Source: Allomyces macrogynus ATCC 38327 (Eukaryota; Blastocladiomycota; Blastocladiomycetes; Blastocladiales; Blastocladiaceae). From it: a DNA stretch of 64,000 nucleotides. The notes under the pieces are model-generated. The model did no database searches and was not told the origin of the DNA. It saw nothing but the letters and a program-made list of their open reading frames with translations. Below are positions 24,142-35,066 of the stretch, piece after piece. The position numbers and the translations under genes were made by a program. The first letter of the stretch is position 1. The number at the start of each line of letters is the position of its first letter. The DNA lies in NCBI GenBank assembly GCA_000151295.1, contig GG745356.1:549361-613360 (forward strand), written 5' to 3'.

Positions 24142-24699
24142 CCGTGTCGGTCGTGCTGTCGCCGATCCGACGCGCCGAGCACCGTCCCCACGTCCGCACA
24201 CCGTTGATGTCACTGCCATCGGTTCGATCGCGCGCAAGTACCCAAATGCACAGCTCTCGCTGCGGCCGGGTCCATCCGTCTGGTTCGGCACGAAACCGAC
24301 CGATAAGCTGCCGCACGCGCGCACATTTCCGTCGACCGCGGACCCTTTTCTCTCGTTCAAGTAAGAAAACCATTTCATTTTGCCGGTGGGCCCTGCGACG
24401 GGCCGACCGATTTTGGGGGGCCTACCTAGTTGTTGTTCCTTTGTTGGCGTGTGTTGATTGGGGATCGTGACTATGTGGTTTCTCTATGACAAGAACCCGT
24501 CGTTTGTGCGTGTCGTTACTGCCTTTGCGGGACCTGCTCGACGAGTCATGTCAGCGCCGAACCATCCAAACCATTCCCGCCAAAACGGGATGCGGTTGAT
24601 TTGCAGCCTGATGGGCGGCGAGCGTGCTATGAGCGTCAAAAGGGCCACGCTGCCACTTCCATTTCTCCAGCGCAACTCATGTTATTTGATGCTATAACT

Positions 24700-24880
24700 A
24701 TCCCTTCGCGGGCTCACGACATGCCATCAGTTCGCTCTCTTCCCCTGCAGTCCCATCGGCGCCAGCACCGTCCCACCTCTCGCTTATTCACCGCCGCCAC
24801 CATCAACAATCCACCCAACGCGCACCGTGCTGCAGCTGGCGCACCGCCGACGGCAAAATCGCCAACCGCGGCGCTAGGGC
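24700..24880 (-). pseudogene. Relic of a third receptor-gene 3' end
   Basis: This stretch resembles the 3' ends and downstream flanks of the two receptor genes, seen at 25240-25420 and 30390-30560. Shared blocks in the same order are a GGCTCAC block followed by a CATCAGT or CGTCAGT block, CCATCAACA.TCCACCC, and GCACCGCCGA. It is on the same strand as the receptors, and no receptor exon other than the C-terminal edge is present. It is a truncated third tandem unit. Confidence 0.5.
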
Positions 24881-25100
24881 TGGTGGTCAGATCGACCCGA
24901 CGCACGACGCGTCGTCCGCTCTGTTCTGGTTTAGTCGGATTTAGATGCAACCGTGAATTGCGTCCGTCGTCTTGTCCTGCCCGAACCGACCATGACGGTG
25001 ATTGCGTGTCAACCATCTCCATCTCTCTCTCGGCCATCTCCACCAGTGTTGGTGAAGCGAGTCAAGCCAGGTCGAGCCAGGTCGAGCCTAGCGTGAAGTG

Positions 25101-25148
25101 CTCTCAGATAAATGACCTCTCAGAGAAATGGGCTCTCAGAGAAATGAG
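25101..25148. repeat. Three tandem 16-bp repeats
   Basis: The units CTCTCAGATAAATGAC, CTCTCAGAGAAATGGG and CTCTCAGAGAAATGAG follow each other without spacer. Just upstream, AGGTCGAGCC occurs twice. The position is 200-250 bp downstream of the receptor A stop codon. Confidence 0.85.
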
Positions 25149-25346
25149 CCTGGAATGCGTCAACCTTCCCGCCGTCACCTTCCGTCGTGATGCTCCATCT
25201 AAACGACAAGACTCGTCAACCAACAGAGCTATTTCGTAGCCCATTCGTTCGCAAGCTCACGTACGTTACGCCGTCCGTCTGCTCACCTTCAAAGTGCCCC
25301 TCCAACAGTCCCTCATCCACTGCCTGCTCGCCCACCACCGCCTGTA

Positions 25347-28300
25347 TCAAAAGTCCACCCCACCCGCGCCAGGATGCAGCGGGCGCACCGCCGACGGCGA
25401 CCGCGACCGTGCCGGCTGCCCCTGCCCCTCTCCACCACTCGCATTCCCCGCTGCCACCGTGGCCCCACTCGCCCCCACCGCAGACCCCAGCGCCGACCCC
25501 GGCGCGGACCCCGGCGCGGACCCCGGCTGCCCACCGTCATTAGAGCCCGACCGACCACCCGACGACGACCCGCCACCCGCCGTCGTCACTACCATGACCG
25601 CGACCGCCTTGAGTGACTGCGCCCAAACCGCCACTTCCTCGGTCGACAACTGCATGACCCACGCGGCGCCCGACGGGACATGCACGAGCTCGATACACCC
25701 AGCCGGCGCGCCCACAGGGGACGTGTCGAATCCGAGCGCAGAGAGCGGGAACACTTCGCCCATCTTACGCGCGGACGACGACGCGTTGGCGGCCACAGTG
25801 GCTGCGGCAGCTGCAGCGGCGCGAGCACTCCTGGAACGGCCGCGGCCGCGGCTCGTTGGCGCCGCGGAGGTCGTGGGGGACGGCGGGAGAATGGCGACGA
25901 CGCCGCGCGTGAAATTGATATAGACGTGCGTCGACTGCCAGGTCGTCATGAACTGCCCGAGGAGCGACAGACCGCCGCCGCGCCGCAGGACGGGGTAGAC
26001 GCCATTGAGTTCCGAGCCGGCTGCACCAGCGGCGGCGCCGGCTGAGGATTTAAGGCGCAAGTTGTCGCTGCGGCCGCGCGTGACAGCCGAAGCCTTGATT
26101 CCCTTGCTGCCGAACTGGGTCTCGTGCGCGGTCCCCAGCGGCGACGCCGTGAGTTCCTTGGGCAGCATGGATGCCGCGTGCCGGTGGTCGGCAGCGACAG
26201 CGACGACGAGGCGCCCGACGAGGGCCATAAACGTGAATCCGACGGCGTAGAGCATGATGACGGCGCGGATGTAGTAGGCGGTGAGCGCAATCGATTCGAT
26301 GGTGAAGAGACTGAGTGCGATGATGATGATGCTGCACAGGCACACGTTTTGTGCCGTGTACATGATCCTGGTGGGCAGCGGCAATGCCGACGTGAGAATC
26401 GGGGATTGACAGCGTCGGTGGTACGAAATGAACGTACCACGCCGTCTCGCGGAACCCCGAGTCGACGTTGCGCGTCTTGTAGGCAAAGTAACACACGAGG
26501 AACAGCAGAGCAAAGTTGAAGACGAATGAGACGCCGAGCACGCCCCAGTGGCCCGCGAAATTGGCGGGGCGGCACTCGTAGTACTGCGAAAACTTGGTTG
26601 TGACGAGCGTCGGAGAGACGGGGAACGCCGCGATCCAAATGATGAACAGCAGGACCTGGACGGCAAGAATGACGGCGATCTTGCGAAACAGGTCCTTGGA
26701 CTTGACGCCGCCCTTGTTGATGCGTGTGCTGGTCATCAAAAAGGACCGGTTGTGAGCGAGGAGATGAAACAGACAGGAGAGAGGGGAGGCAAGATCAAAC
26801 GTACTTATCGAATATCTAGCCGTCGCGAAGGAGGAGGTGGGGCATTGAGGTCAAGCACCAAGGAAACTCACCAAAATGTATCAGTGACGCATTGCGCACC
26901 CGATAAATCTACACGCGCGAGAACGGGCCGAAGTCACGAATGAAGTCTCAGCATCAACGCCCAGCAAACATCCCAACAGAGTACGAACCCGATGCGTCTT
27001 GACCAGTGCGCTCGCAAGCACGAGCTCGTACCCAATCGTGAGCACGACCGAGGACGAGTGGCACGCCGGTGCGGCGGGGACGCCAATCAAAATGTACTCG
27101 GACACGAGAATCAAGATGCACCCGGCCGAAATGACGAGCAGGAACGGCAGCGACAATTGCTTGATCTGCTTTTCGGCGCGGTAACGGACCAAGAACCCCA
27201 TGCCACACAGCATCAAAACGATCATGAGCGTACGAATGGCAGCCAGCGCTTGCACGCCCGAGTCGGTCCACTGCGGGAACAGGAGAAAGAGTGGCGGGCG
27301 ATCAATGGGGATCTTGGTTGAGCCGCCATTGAAGATCGGGTCAGCCACTTTTTCGAGCGTGCGGTTCTCCCATAGGATGTACGAGAGCCGAGCCGAGTTG
27401 TCGTTGACGTTCATTATTTGCCAGTCGCGCCTGGAAATGAGTCAAGAGTATGACTAAATGGTAAGAGCAAATTCGAGTGATCGCCGCCGCAGCACAGGAA
27501 ACGTACATGTTGCGGCTCATGACCGCCGTAAACTCGATCAAGCCCGTCGTCCCCGGATACGATTGCGCGAAATCCGTGACCGGTACCGAGTAAGAGTGGG
27601 TCAGGACCGCCGCGTCTCCATAGATCGTGGTCATTCGCTTGAACCCTGAATCCATGGGGGCCAACCAGAGTATGGTGAGTTGACCCAGGCAAAAGGCCGC
27701 GAGAACACGTTGATTCATGTGCCATAAGTACCATGAGCAAAACCCAACAGACAGTCGTAGAACAAGAGCGCGCCAGACATGTCCGACTCGCTGCCCGACG
27801 GGTACTGCGTGAGGTAGTTGGTGCGCAGCGTCTGGTACTCGGCTGTAGTATGGTCCTCACGTGGGGAAACAAACATGAGGCCATTGGCCAGTTCGCGGTC
27901 GCTTTCGGTCGTCAGCGCGTCGAGGTAGTTGAGTAGCACCATGGTACCAATCTACATGCGCGGCAAAAGAGCAATACGGTGTCATCGATACCAGCCAATC
28001 ATGGAGACGTTGGCGCACACGGAATCCGTATGTACCCAGACCCAATCCTGGCCCACCATGCCCATTTGCCGGGCTTGCTGGAAAACGGTCTTGCAGTCGG
28101 CCGTGTAGGCGAAGATGAGGACAATCTTGGACCCGGTGGCTTTGATCGCGGACAAATAGGGCGTGTAGTCAACAGTGCCAGGAGGGTACTGCTGGATGGC
28201 TTCAACGGTCACGCCCAGTTGGTTGGCCGCGATCCCAAACGCCGACAACACTATCGTGTGAGTGCAAGAAGTCGCACTGCTGGTCAGAACGCGCTCCAGT

Positions 28301-29177
28301 GGAGAAAATAAAGCAAGTCGCAGGAGCGACAAAATTGAACCAAAACAACGTACGTGACTGGCCAAACGTGTCCGAAACCGCCAAGATATTGACCGAGCGC
28401 CAGGACATGGACGCGACAAACTTCGCCAACACGGGCCCTTGCGCGTTATTGCTCTAGAAACGAGATTCACATCCGGTCAGCACAAGCGACGCGCATTCAC
28501 GCTCGCCGAGCAGCATACGCCACTGGTATAGTTCGAAACATGACAGGAAAGTCGGACAGCGAGTCGAAATCTTGGACATCAAGAACGCCCATTTGTGAGT
28601 GGATCATTTCCTGAACCTAGCAGGATCGCACGACAAGCAACGTACCGGTCGACGTCGCCAAACTGCAGTGCCAAAGCTTGGCCGTGTTGGCCGCGAGTGC
28701 GAGTCCGAGCGTGACGCGCGAGCTAATCTCGCCGACCAGGGCGCGAACTGGCTGCTGCTGCGTCACGTTCATCAACACGTTGACGGCACGGCTGCGGCTG
28801 CCGATCGAGTCTTGGAACATGAGCTGGTAGTTGTGGTACGGGTCGATGGCCGCCAGGGCGGGCGGCGCGACGCTCATGACGTTGGTGAACTGGCGGTAAA
28901 GAGGGCCCGCGACTGGAGGAATGCGCATGTTACGTGCAGGGCAACAAACAGAGTCAAATTTTGTCAGGTGAAAGGCCAGACCGCGTGCAGCATTTCACGT
29001 CATCAAGTGCGATGAAAACGGACCCGGGTCAGACAGCGGTAGGAGAATCATCACGGTTAGGTTCGTGCGGACCGCGACGGCAACGTGCCCCGTGAAGTGG
29101 AACACGGCGCTCATGACCAAGAGCCAGACGGCGGCCCATCTCGACCAGAACCAGCGGCGCTCCATGCAGTATTGCAT
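25347..29177 (-). CDS. Class C (GABA-B-like) GPCR with periplasmic-binding-protein ectodomain, copy A
   Basis: Twelve exons join in frame to 971 residues: 29177-29024, 28912-28646, 28570-28524, 28453-28354, 28250-28036, 27951-27732, 27645-27507, 27430-26989, 26908-26900, 26815-26805, 26728-26438 and 26367-25347. A signal peptide (WAAVWLLVMSAVFHFTG) is followed by a type-I periplasmic-binding-protein ectodomain (NLTVMILLPLSDP; MSWRSVNILAVSDTFGQS; ALLFYDCLLGFAHG) to about residue 430. Seven spans follow. TM3 ends in ALVKTHRIYRIFDN, matching the K-x-x-R-x-YRIF hallmark of class C receptors, and TM5 ends in AYKTRNV as in GABA-B receptors. The ~285-residue tail contains a PH-like region (about 26006-25590; VYPVLRRGG ... 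VWAQSLKAV). Exons of 9 and 11 nt encode the IYR and IFDN part. It presumably senses a small extracellular ligand, perhaps an amino acid, and signals through G proteins. The ligand is unknown. The start could also be the second ATG at 29165. Confidence 0.85.
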
Positions 29178-30490
29178 GCGTGGCGTGTGGCCGACGCTCA
29201 AAGTGCGGTATCGGGTGCTGGGACAGAACGGCGAGTTCCGAATTGCTGTCGGACACTCACTTGCTGAACGATCGGCGGGATTCAAGGCGGGTTCATGGAA
29301 GCGTGCCGTCGATGTGCGCTCGCATCGGGAGGAAGGCCACATGGGCGGGCGGCCCGCTTCTTATTCGGTAAACCGACGAGGCCGACGCGCTCGATAGAAA
29401 GGGCTGAAGACATGATTGCTCTGGTCGCGCCTGGCCGGCTGGGCTGTGGCCTGCCTGCTGCTCCAAAAAACAAAGCGGGAGACATGGCACGCGCGTGAGG
29501 ACTGGTAAATTTGCACCAAGTCGCGCGCGCGCGGGTATGCTGCTGGGCGGGCGTCATCATCGTCTGCAGGCAACTCGGCGACCGCGTCATCGTGTTCTCC
29601 GCTGTCACTTGCAAGCGCACACCTCTTTCGGCGCGCGCGCTGGGCGGCAGTGAGGGGCCACGTGCCCCTCTTCGCGTCCGTGGTGGGACAGTCGCTGACA
29701 GTCGCTGGTGGATGGCGCCGCGGGCAGCGTCCGCGATCTAGGTCCTCGACCTGGGCGAACTCGGCCCGCTCGTGTCACACTCAAGAGCCTTGCTGATTAG
29801 TACGTATGCCTGCTGGTCGTGCAGGCGACGTTTCCGTGCGAATGTCCCAGACACGATGACCTGCATTACAACGATCGGAGTGCCCACGGTATACTTTGCC
29901 CTCGCCCAATCTACGGCCGCCCCGGGCAGCGCGCCGTTGGTGCCCCGTGCTGAGCCCCGACAAAGTCGCCACCGCGATGGTTGAGGGCTCGCGTGGGCGT
30001 ATGTGTCTGCCCGTACGCGACGCGTCGTTTGCCTTGTGAGGACCAGCTTTCCGGCCATGAGGTGATCATTGACAGCCCTGACCGCAACGACGACGTCGAT
30101 GATCGGCTCGAGTCAGTCCACTTTCTCCCGACTCTCTCCACCGGTTTGGGTGGTGAACTTCGAGCGGGGCGAGCCTTCCAATATTTCCATTCTGTTTTCA
30201 TTCGAACAAAGAAAAGTATGGCACGTGTATGACCAACCGCCGTCACACTCCACGGCAACATCCCGCGCCACGGGCCCATGCAGACAGGGAGCCCCAGTGT
30301 TCAATTGGAGCGGCCAGTACCACAACTTCCCGTGGATCAACACTTCGGAAAACAACTACCTATTTCTCGACGCTACCTAGGTCTGCCCTATCCATTCGCA
30401 GGCTCACATTACGCCGTCAGTCTGCTCTCCATCGATGCGCCCCTGTCGCGCCAGTCCCTTGTCCACTACCGTACTCCTCGCCCACCGCCA
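29178..30490. promoter_or_regulatory. Spacer between receptor copies
   Basis: This holds the promoter of receptor A on the right of its start and the 3' flank of receptor B. The part next to 30490 is conserved with the flank of copy A. I see no supported gene between them. Confidence 0.4.
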
Positions 30491-33400
30491 TCAACAGTCC
30501 ACCCCACCTGCGCCGGGCTGCAGCGCGCGCACCGCCGAGGACGACCGCGACCGCACCGCCACCGGCGACTGCCCCTTACCACTCCCCACCACTGTCGCCG
30601 CACTCGCTCCCACTGTCGCTACCGCCACCGCCGTCGGCCCACCTCCACCCATCGAGCTCGACCGACCCGACGACGACCCTCCACCCCCCGCCGTGCTCCC
30701 CGCCACGGGCACGACCGACTTCAACGCCTGCGCCCAACTCGCCACTTCTTCGTTTGTCGCCAGCTGCACGACCCACGCCGCGCCCGTCGGGACATGCACC
30801 AACTCAATACACCCCGTTGGCACCCCTGCGGGGCACGTATCAAATCCAAGACTCGTGAGCGGGAACACTTCGCCAATCGTACGTCCCCCGGCCGCCTGTG
30901 CGGCGGACGCCGCCGCCGCTGCAGCAGCTGCGGCACGCGCGCTCCTCGACCGCCGGCGCCCCGCACCCGAGACGGCGTCAGCAGCCGCGGCTGCGGCCGA
31001 AATGGGCGCGGGCGGAAGAATGGCGACGACGCCGCGCGTCAGGTGGATGAAGACGTGCATCGACCGCCAGGTGGTCAGGAACCGCGCAAGGAGGGAGAGG
31101 TTGCCACCGCGGCGCAGGACGGGGTAGATGCCGGTCAGGTCCGTGCCCGCGGCGGCAGCGGCAGCGGGTAAAGAGACGGACTTGCGCGTCAGGCCGGGCG
31201 ACGCGTCTGAGGAGTCGTCCACAGCGGTAGCCTTGATCGCCTTGCCGTTGATGCCGCTGCCGCCCGCGGAGAACTGAGAGTCGTTGGCCGTGCCGAGCGG
31301 CGTGCTGGTCAGTTCCTTGGGCAACATGGATGCCGCGTGCCGGTGGTCGGCAGCGACAGCGACGACGAGGCGCCCGACGAGGGCCATGAACGTGAATCCG
31401 ACGGCGTAGAGCATGATGACGGCGCGGATGTAGTAGGCGGTGAGCGCAATCGATTCGATGGTGAAGAGACTGAGTGCGATGATGATGATGCTGCACAGGC
31501 ACACGTTTTGTGCCGTGTACATGATCCTGGTGGGCAGCGGCAATGCCGACGTGAGAATCGGGGATTGACAGCGTCGGTGGTACGAAATGAACGTACCACG
31601 CCGTCTCGCGGAACCCCGAGTCGACGTTGCGCGTCTTGTAGGCAAAGTAACACACGAGGAACAGCAGAGCAAAGTTGAAGACGAATGAGACGCCGAGCAC
31701 GCCCCAGTGGCCCGCGAAATTGGCGGGGCGGCACTCGTAGTACTGCGAAAACTTGGTTGTGACGAGCGTCGGAGAGACGGGGAACGCCGCGATCCAAATG
31801 ATGAACAGCAGGACCTGGACGGCAAGAATGACGGCGATCTTGCGAAACAGGTCCTTGGACTTGACGCCGCCCTTGTTGATGCGCGTGCTGGACGTCAGCA
31901 AAGAGGGGGCGGAGAATGAGCACGCGCCCATGTGGAAAGGGATACAGAGGAAATGGTCAAACGCACTTGTCGAAAATCTATGATCGCGGAATAGGAGGAG
32001 GGGCAAGTCGAGTGAGCTCGAACATGAAGGAAACTCACCAAAATGTATCAGTGACGCAATGCGCACCCGATAAATCTACACGCACAAGGAAAGGGAACGG
32101 ATTTGGATGAGCCACCAGCATCAGCACCCAACAATGACGCCAAGAGAGAACGCACCCGATACGTCTTGACCAGCGCACTCGCAAACACGAGCTCGTACCC
32201 AATCGTGAGCACGACCGAGGACGAGTGGCACGCCGGTGCGGCGGGGACGCCAATCAAAATGTACTCGGACACGAGAATCAAGATGCACCCGACCGAAATG
32301 ACGAGCAGGAACGGCAACGACAATTGCTTGATCTGCTTTTCGGACCGGTGGAGAACCAAGTAGCCCATGCCACACAACATCAGGACGATCATGAGCGCAC
32401 GAATCGCGGCCAGAGCCTGCACGCCCGGGTCGGTCCACTGCGGGTACAGGAAGACGAGCGGCGGGCGGTCAATCGGGATCTTGGTGGACCCGCCGTTGAA
32501 GATCGGGTCAGCCAATTTTTCGAGCGTGCCGTTTTCGTAGATAATGTAGGAGAGCCGGTGTGCGTTGCCGTAGATGTTCATGACTTGCCAAACGGGACTG
32601 GAGCGAGGGCACGAGTCAGACACGGCCAGGACCTGGTGCGCGGCAAGATAACCAAAACAGGACGTACGCATTACGGCTCATTACCGACGAGAACGTGACG
32701 GGTCCAATCACCCCCTGGTATGCGCCAGGAAAGCTGGCGACCGTTGCGGGGTACGAGTGGCTCTGGACCGCCGAGTCGCCGTACAGGTCCGTCATTTGAC
32801 GGAATCCTAATAGCACATTCAACCGATTCAACGTGAGCTTGCATGCACATGGACTGTGTGGTCATTCAAGCGAAAAGCATGCACCGCACCATTGGCAAAG
32901 CCCAACATGCAATCGTAGAAGAGGAGCGGGATGCCCGCGAGGTCCTTGTCGGCATCGCGCGACGGGTATGCGGCCAGGTAATTGGAGCGCAGCGTCTGGT
33001 ACTCGGCGGTCGTGTGGTCCTCATAAAACGTTACAAACAGGAGGCCGTTGGCCAACTCGCGGTCGCTATCGAGCGTCAGCATGTCGAGGTAGTTGAGGAG
33101 GGCCGTTGTGCTAATCTATCAAGTCGGTGGATCAAACGGGTAGAGCGTGCAGAGAACGTGAACAATATGCCCGCGGTAACGATGGGGAAGCATTTGCGTG
33201 GTCAGGCGACATACCCAAACCCAATTGGGGCCCACCATGTCCATTTGCTTGGCTTGTCGGAAAAGGGCCTTATAGTCGCTGGCCGAGCCAAAGACGAGGA
33301 TGATCTTGGACCCGGTCGCCTTGATGGCGCTCAAAAACGGGGTAAAATCGGTGGAACCGGGCAGGTACTGTTGGACCGTTTCGGTGGAAATGCCCAAGGG

Positions 33401-34298
33401 GATCGCCGCAGGGCCAAATGTTGACAACACTATCCACAAACGGCGTGGTCAGTGGATATGCGACGACTGTCTGCGACTGCGAAGGAATGAAATCGGCACG
33501 TACTGGACTGGCCAAACGTGTCGGCGACGGACAGAATGCTCACGGAGCGCCAGGACATGGCCGCGACGAACCGGGCCAGAGCGGGTCCTTGCACGCTGTT
33601 ACTCTAGTTCCGAGCAGCGCATGAGAGCGCGTTGAACAGCAACGGCGACTCGACCAGCTCGACATGGCCGTCGGACGCAATACTGTACCGGCGCAGGGCG
33701 AAACATGGCAGGGAAATCGGACCGCGAGTCGAAATCGTTCGACGCGGCCAAACTGCAATGCCATAGCTTTTGCGGGTTGGCCGCGAGCGCGAGCCCGAGC
33801 GTGACGCGCGACGTGTACTCGCCCACGAGCGCGCGGACCGGCTGCTGCTGCGTCACGTTCATCAAGACGTTGACGGCCTTGCTGCGGCTGCCGGCCGAGT
33901 CGCGAAAAATGACGTTGTAATTGTGGTACGGGTCAATGGTCGCCATGACGGGCCGAGCAATGCTGATTATGTTCACCCAGCGGCTGTAAATCGCCCCCAA
34001 GACTAAGCAATTTTGATCCGAAACGATGGACATGAACAGTCAGTTCATGTCACGCAATCGGAGCGCTTGAGCGAGCAATATCCATACCAGGATCGGAGAG
34101 CGGCAGAATAGCCAGTACAGTCAGGTTGGTCGGGACCGCGGCCGCAAACTGCCCGACGAGCAGCAACGAGACGGTGGCTACCGCCAACCAAGCCCAGGGA
34201 GAGCGAGCGGGACTCTTTGCGCCGACACAAACCGATACCGCAATGCGAAGCCCTCGTGCGCGTGCCCGTGCGCGTAGGCGATATGGCCGCCTGGAACA
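30491..34298 (-). CDS. Class C (GABA-B-like) GPCR, tandem copy B, start codon not found
   Basis: Copy B has the same architecture as copy A. Exons after the first are 34002-33689, 33603-33504, 33429-33215, 33115-32890, 32806-32668, 32597-32156, 32075-32067 (9 nt), 31977-31967 (11 nt), 31887-31597 and 31526-30491, and all frames join. The first exon ends at 34088 and encodes a signal-like segment (WAWLAVATVSLLLVGQFA) then PTNLTVLAILPLSDP. Its frame has no ATG between the splice site and an upstream stop at 34301-34299, so the start is lost, non-ATG, or on an unseen upstream exon (an AG acceptor lies nearby at TTCCAG). B lacks intron 2 of A: KLWHCSLAASNDFDSRSDF is read straight through. The TM exons are nearly identical to A, and the ectodomain and tail diverge more. 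The tail keeps the PH-like region (VYPVLRRGGN or similar to WAQALKSV). Confidence 0.75.
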
Positions 34299-34301
34299 TC
34301 A

Positions 34302-35006
34302 TTTCGGCCGTTTGTGCACGGATCCGCGGGAAGCCGCGCGGCTTGGTGGGTAGGTCGGTGATTGGCGGAATCCAGGCGGGTTGAATGGTGCTGGTCGTTG
34401 GCGTCAGGCGCTCGTCGAGCTGAGGAAGGCCAAGTTGCGAACGAGTTGCGAGCAGTTGCGGCGCGCGGCACGGCCGACCGCTTGACATGTTGCTCTTGCG
34501 CTGCTCTTCCGCCCCCGGTTCGCGTACCGCACACGCGTGTCGAGGCGACGCGGTGGTCCACACTGCGCAAAGGTCAATCGCGCTGTGAGACACGATGTGT
34601 TTCACGCAGGGATTGTCTGTGTGTCCGGTTCATGAATCCAGCTCTGTGAATCCAGTTCTGTCGATGTCCCCTTTCCGTTCATCTGGGGCTCGAGCGCCAT
34701 TTTGTGCTTCAGTTTTTGCGATTCGGGCACAGCTTTACCCTTCGAATACGCATCCGACGGTCTGCCATGCTGCCTTCGTGTAAATTAAGACCATCCCAAC
34801 ACAGGGAAACGTGCGCCACCCGTGCCGCATTCTGACAGCATAGCCAACCGCGAAGTTTGAGCTCGTGGCAAGGTCGCGACGTGACGCCTGTTGCTCTCTG
34901 GCGCGTCTGGTTCTGTTTGGGCTGTGCTGCTTGGTCAACGATTGTCGACTTTTGGATGGAACCGGCCCCAAACGAAACCGAGGGCCATCATTGCAAGTCG
35001 CTTGCA

Positions 35007-35066
<60 letters not shown>

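Noticed and set aside
24601..25239. Plus-strand frame of 212 codons
   Set aside because: Covers the receptor relic and simple repeats; no coherent protein pattern.
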